Of a stretch of DNA of 64,000 nt, positions 61,900 to 64,000 are shown one piece after another. Under the pieces are notes generated by a model, which saw only the letters and a program-made list of their open reading frames with translations, was not told the origin of the DNA and did no database searches. The translations under genes were made by a program, and so were the position numbers. Within the stretch, counting starts at the first letter, position 1. Each line of letters begins with the position of its first letter. Origin of the DNA: JBHHUI01 sp965248775 (lineage in GTDB: Bacteria > Chloroflexota > Anaerolineae > Anaerolineales > JBHHUI01); NCBI GenBank assembly GCA_965248775.1, contig OZ252150.1:1550001-1614000 (forward strand), in the 5' to 3' direction.

Positions 61900-62738
61900 A
61901 GTTTCTGTATCTCATGCGCAGCGCCCTCATATCCAAAGCGACAGGCTAGATCAAAGTAGAAATTGCGTCCTTTTGCCCCCATTCCACCAACATAGAGTGC
62001 CAGAACCGGCTTGACCATGTCTCGGCAGGCTTGCACATCTTCGCCAACCACAACAGTCACAGATGGAGAAATTTGGAAATTTTCGATTGATTTTCCATTA
62101 CCTGCCTTGGCAAAACCAGCTTCGATGACGGCTTTGTACACTTGTTCATAATGCTGCGGAGAGAAGAAAATTGTCAGCCAGCCATCGGCAATCTCTGCAG
62201 TGAGTTCTACATTCTTGGGCCCGATGGAGGCGAGGTAAATCGGAATATCAGCACGGCCGTGTAAGATACTCTTCAGCGGCTTCCCCAGCCCGGTGGCATC
62301 TACACCAGTGTACGGAATTTGGTATTCCTGCCCGGCGTGGGAGAGCGGTGCTTCACGGGCAAAGATATTTCGGACGATTTCCACATATTCACGTGTACGC
62401 TGCAGCGGCTTGCCATAAGGCATACCATGACAACCCTCAACGACCTGCGGTGCGGACAAGCCCAGCCCGAGCATAAAGCGCCCGCCGGAGAGTTGATCGA
62501 GCGTCATCGCAGTCATCGCAGTATTGGCCGGAGTTCGGGCTGGCATTTGCATAATGGCTGTACCTAATAGAACGTTCTCCGTCTGCGCACCGATCCAGGC
62601 GAGAGGCGTGATGCAATCCGAACCATAGGACTCTGAAGTCCAGACTGCGTAAACACCCAATTTATCGGCTTCTTTGATCATTTCCATCGGAAGATGGAGT
62701 TTGGCACCGGAGTAACCGGTCATTATTCCGAGACGCAT

Positions 62739-62880
62739 TCTGGCGCTCCTATTATTTGTGATTAAGTGAGAAGTCAGTTGCCTGAGAATAACACGATTGC
62801 CAGGCAAAATAAAGTTCGATCCGGTGGGCGTTGGCGCGCGAAGCTTGTCGCACTATTCGGACTGTGGGAGAATTGTCGCA
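62739..62880. other. Divergent intergenic region, LLM gene / lipoprotein gene
   Basis: 142 bp between two divergent starts. AGGAG for the LLM gene is on the minus strand near 62746-62750. No convincing promoter pair was found on either strand. Confidence 0.4.
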
Positions 62881-64000
62881 ATGCACCCCAAACAAGCCCG
62901 TCTGATTATTTTTGGTTGTGTACTCCTCGCGGCAGCCATCGCCTGCAATGCTCCTGGCCTCGGCAATTTACCCGCTACCCTCGACGTTGAAAGCGTTGTC
63001 TCCGCAACACTGACCGCACTTTCGTCTGCGGACGCTCCTGCCACGGATCCGGTACCGACGCAAACTCCGCTATCTGCCGACACAACATTAATACCTATTC
63101 CGGAAGAGGCAAACACACCAGTCCCCATACCACGAGAGGTCGAGCCCGGCACAGTTCATGTTGCCTATATCAATGAGGGGAATATCTTTTTCTGGAGCGA
63201 GGGTGGAGTACCGAATCAGCTCACTTTCGACGGAGGCGCAATTGAAATCTTACTCTCCGACGATACAAGTATCGTGGCATTTGTGCGCTCTTTCGATTTC
63301 CTGAATTACGAAATTTGGGCTGTTAACAGCAATGGCTCAGACGAACGGCGGCTGGTTAGTATAGACGACTTCAATGCCATTGAGACGGATGAGTTCGCCA
63401 TCGGCGTCGCTCCGAACATGGTTGTTTGGGTACCTGAAACACACTCTATCGCTTTCAACACATTTCCGCTATACGAAGGTCCTGGATTGGCGCTGAATGG
63501 CGATTTGTACATCGTCAATGCCGACACCGGCGAACTCTTTACCTTTTTAGATCCGAACAATTATGGCCAGTTCTTTTATTCGCCCGATGGCAGTGAGATC
63601 GCCCTCGTAAATCCTGCAAATATTAGTCTGATCGACTCGAACGGGGATAACCTACGCTCCAATGTACTGCCTTACGAACCGGTGATCACCTGTAGCGAGT
63701 ATCGCTATCACGCGCGTCCGGTATGGTCTCCGGACAGTTCCTTTCTCCGAGTTGTCCTCCCCCCAATGGACCCGCTCGCAGACCCAAAACAACGCACCAC
63801 TGTTTGGCACATACCAGTTGATGGCTCCCGACCAAACCGTATTGGGGAGTTTTTCACAGCGCCCTTCTTTTTTGCATCTCTGGACTATAAGCCGCTCTCG
63901 TCTGATCTTAACCACTTTGCCTATCTAGAAGAGATCGGCGATCCGGTGGATAACACGCGCGATTTACACATTGTGGATCTGGAGAGTGCATCAGATGTTG
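62881..64000 (+). CDS. Lipoprotein with TolB/beta-propeller-like repeats, 3' part beyond window
   Basis: An open frame from ATG 62881 runs off the window (373 residues seen). The N-terminus is a lipoprotein signal peptide (MHPKQARLIIFGCVLLAAAI) with the lipobox Ala-Ile-Ala-Cys, so the mature protein would be lipidated by Lgt. A Thr/Pro-rich linker (about 45-90) follows, then repeated blade-like segments: HVAYINEGNIFFWSEGG, LYIVNADTGELFTFLDP, FFYSPDGSEIALVNPAN, RPVWSPDSSFLRVVLPP. The SPDG/SPDS strands are typical of TolB-like WD40 propellers. Role unknown; probably a surface-anchored binding or sensing protein. Confidence 0.8.
   Translation, partial: MHPKQARLIIFGCVLLAAAIACNAPGLGNLPATLDVESVVSATLTALSSADAPATDPVPTQTPLSADTTLIPIPEEANTPVPIPREVEPGTVHVAYINEGNIFFWSEGGVPNQLTFDGGAIEILLSDDTSIVAFVRSFDFLNYEIWAVNSNGSDERRLVSIDDFNAIETDEFAIGVAPNMVVWVPETHSIAFNTFPLYEGPGLALNGDLYIVNADTGELFTFLDPNNYGQFFYSPDGSEIALVNPANISLIDSNGDNLRSNVLPYEPVITCSEYRYHARPVWSPDSSFLRVVLPPMDPLADPKQRTTVWHIPVDGSRPNRIGEFFTAPFFFASLDYKPLSSDLNHFAYLEEIGDPVDNTRDLHIVDLESASDV

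Larger units (their letters stand above)
60936..62738 (-). pseudogene. LLM-class flavin-dependent oxidoreductase, split by an IS1-type element
   Basis: It starts at ATG 62738 (MRLGIMTGYSGAKLHLPMEM) after AGGAG and matches the luciferase-like/F420-dependent family (VWTSESYGSDCITPLAWIGA, GRFMLGLGLSAPQVVEG). It runs to EGAAHEIQKL near 61908, where IS1 copy 2 (61081-61899) is inserted with an AGTTTCTG duplication. Removing it restores QKLYLSGDKGRAMAAVPDAL and the C-terminal CGPKERIAERLELWRDSPIT. The original ended TTLG-stop across the CTAG later used by the IS5-like element. About 326 residues in total. As it stands, the truncated form loses about 46 C-terminal residues and is probably inactive. 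Confidence 0.88.

Overview
The window looks like a chromosomal segment of a Chloroflexota bacterium, most likely of the Anaerolineae type. This is an inference from gene content: a giant acidic TPR protein with tryptophan-motif repeats, a tetrapyrrole methylase-MazG fusion, a YqeC-MobA fusion, and a TgpA-like transglutaminase. No rRNA or other phylogenetic marker was compared.

Positions 1-2911 hold, on the minus strand, lgt (cut by the window edge), a CDP-alcohol phosphatidyltransferase and a MazG fusion, with a plus-strand tRNA-Pro(CGG) carrying its own promoter and terminator. Positions 2940-28340 are one almost unbroken minus-strand block of information-processing genes. In transcription order these are rpoB, then (after a new promoter) rpsL-rpsG-fusA-tuf-rpsJ, the S10/spc/alpha ribosomal protein genes with secY, adk and map, and finally truA, rplM and rpsI, ending at a perfect-palindrome terminator. 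rpoC is absent between rpoB and rpsL, and infA is absent between map and rpmJ. S4, S14 and L36 are all of the zinc-binding type.

Positions 28390-42200 are housekeeping and accessory metabolism. There is an enolase-superfamily racemase/OSBS with a GNAT acyltransferase and an atypical SDR on the minus strand, fabF-fabH on the plus strand, sigA on the minus strand, a GldA/GldF/GldG-like ABC export operon with a DUF4340 protein, and a membrane pyrophosphatase (hppA) with a clear promoter and a leader hairpin.

From 42.2 kb onward insertion sequences accumulate: an IS4-type and an IS701-type element upstream of an HDAC-family gene, an IS630-type element inside a response regulator, two copies of an IS1-type element differing at one base, and a decayed IS5/ISNCY-like element. 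Perfect target-site duplications let the original genes be rebuilt: a response regulator, an LLM-class flavin oxidoreductase and a TgpA-like transglutaminase membrane protein. The last two were adjacent on the minus strand and are now broken by three insertions plus a frameshift. Between the IS elements lie a ~1240-residue acidic 'PDWL-repeat' TPR protein, ndk, rsfS (apparent CTG start), thpR, an alpha/beta hydrolase and a YqeC-MobA fusion. The window closes inside a lipoprotein gene with beta-propeller-like repeats. No CRISPR array, rRNA, prophage or replication origin was seen.
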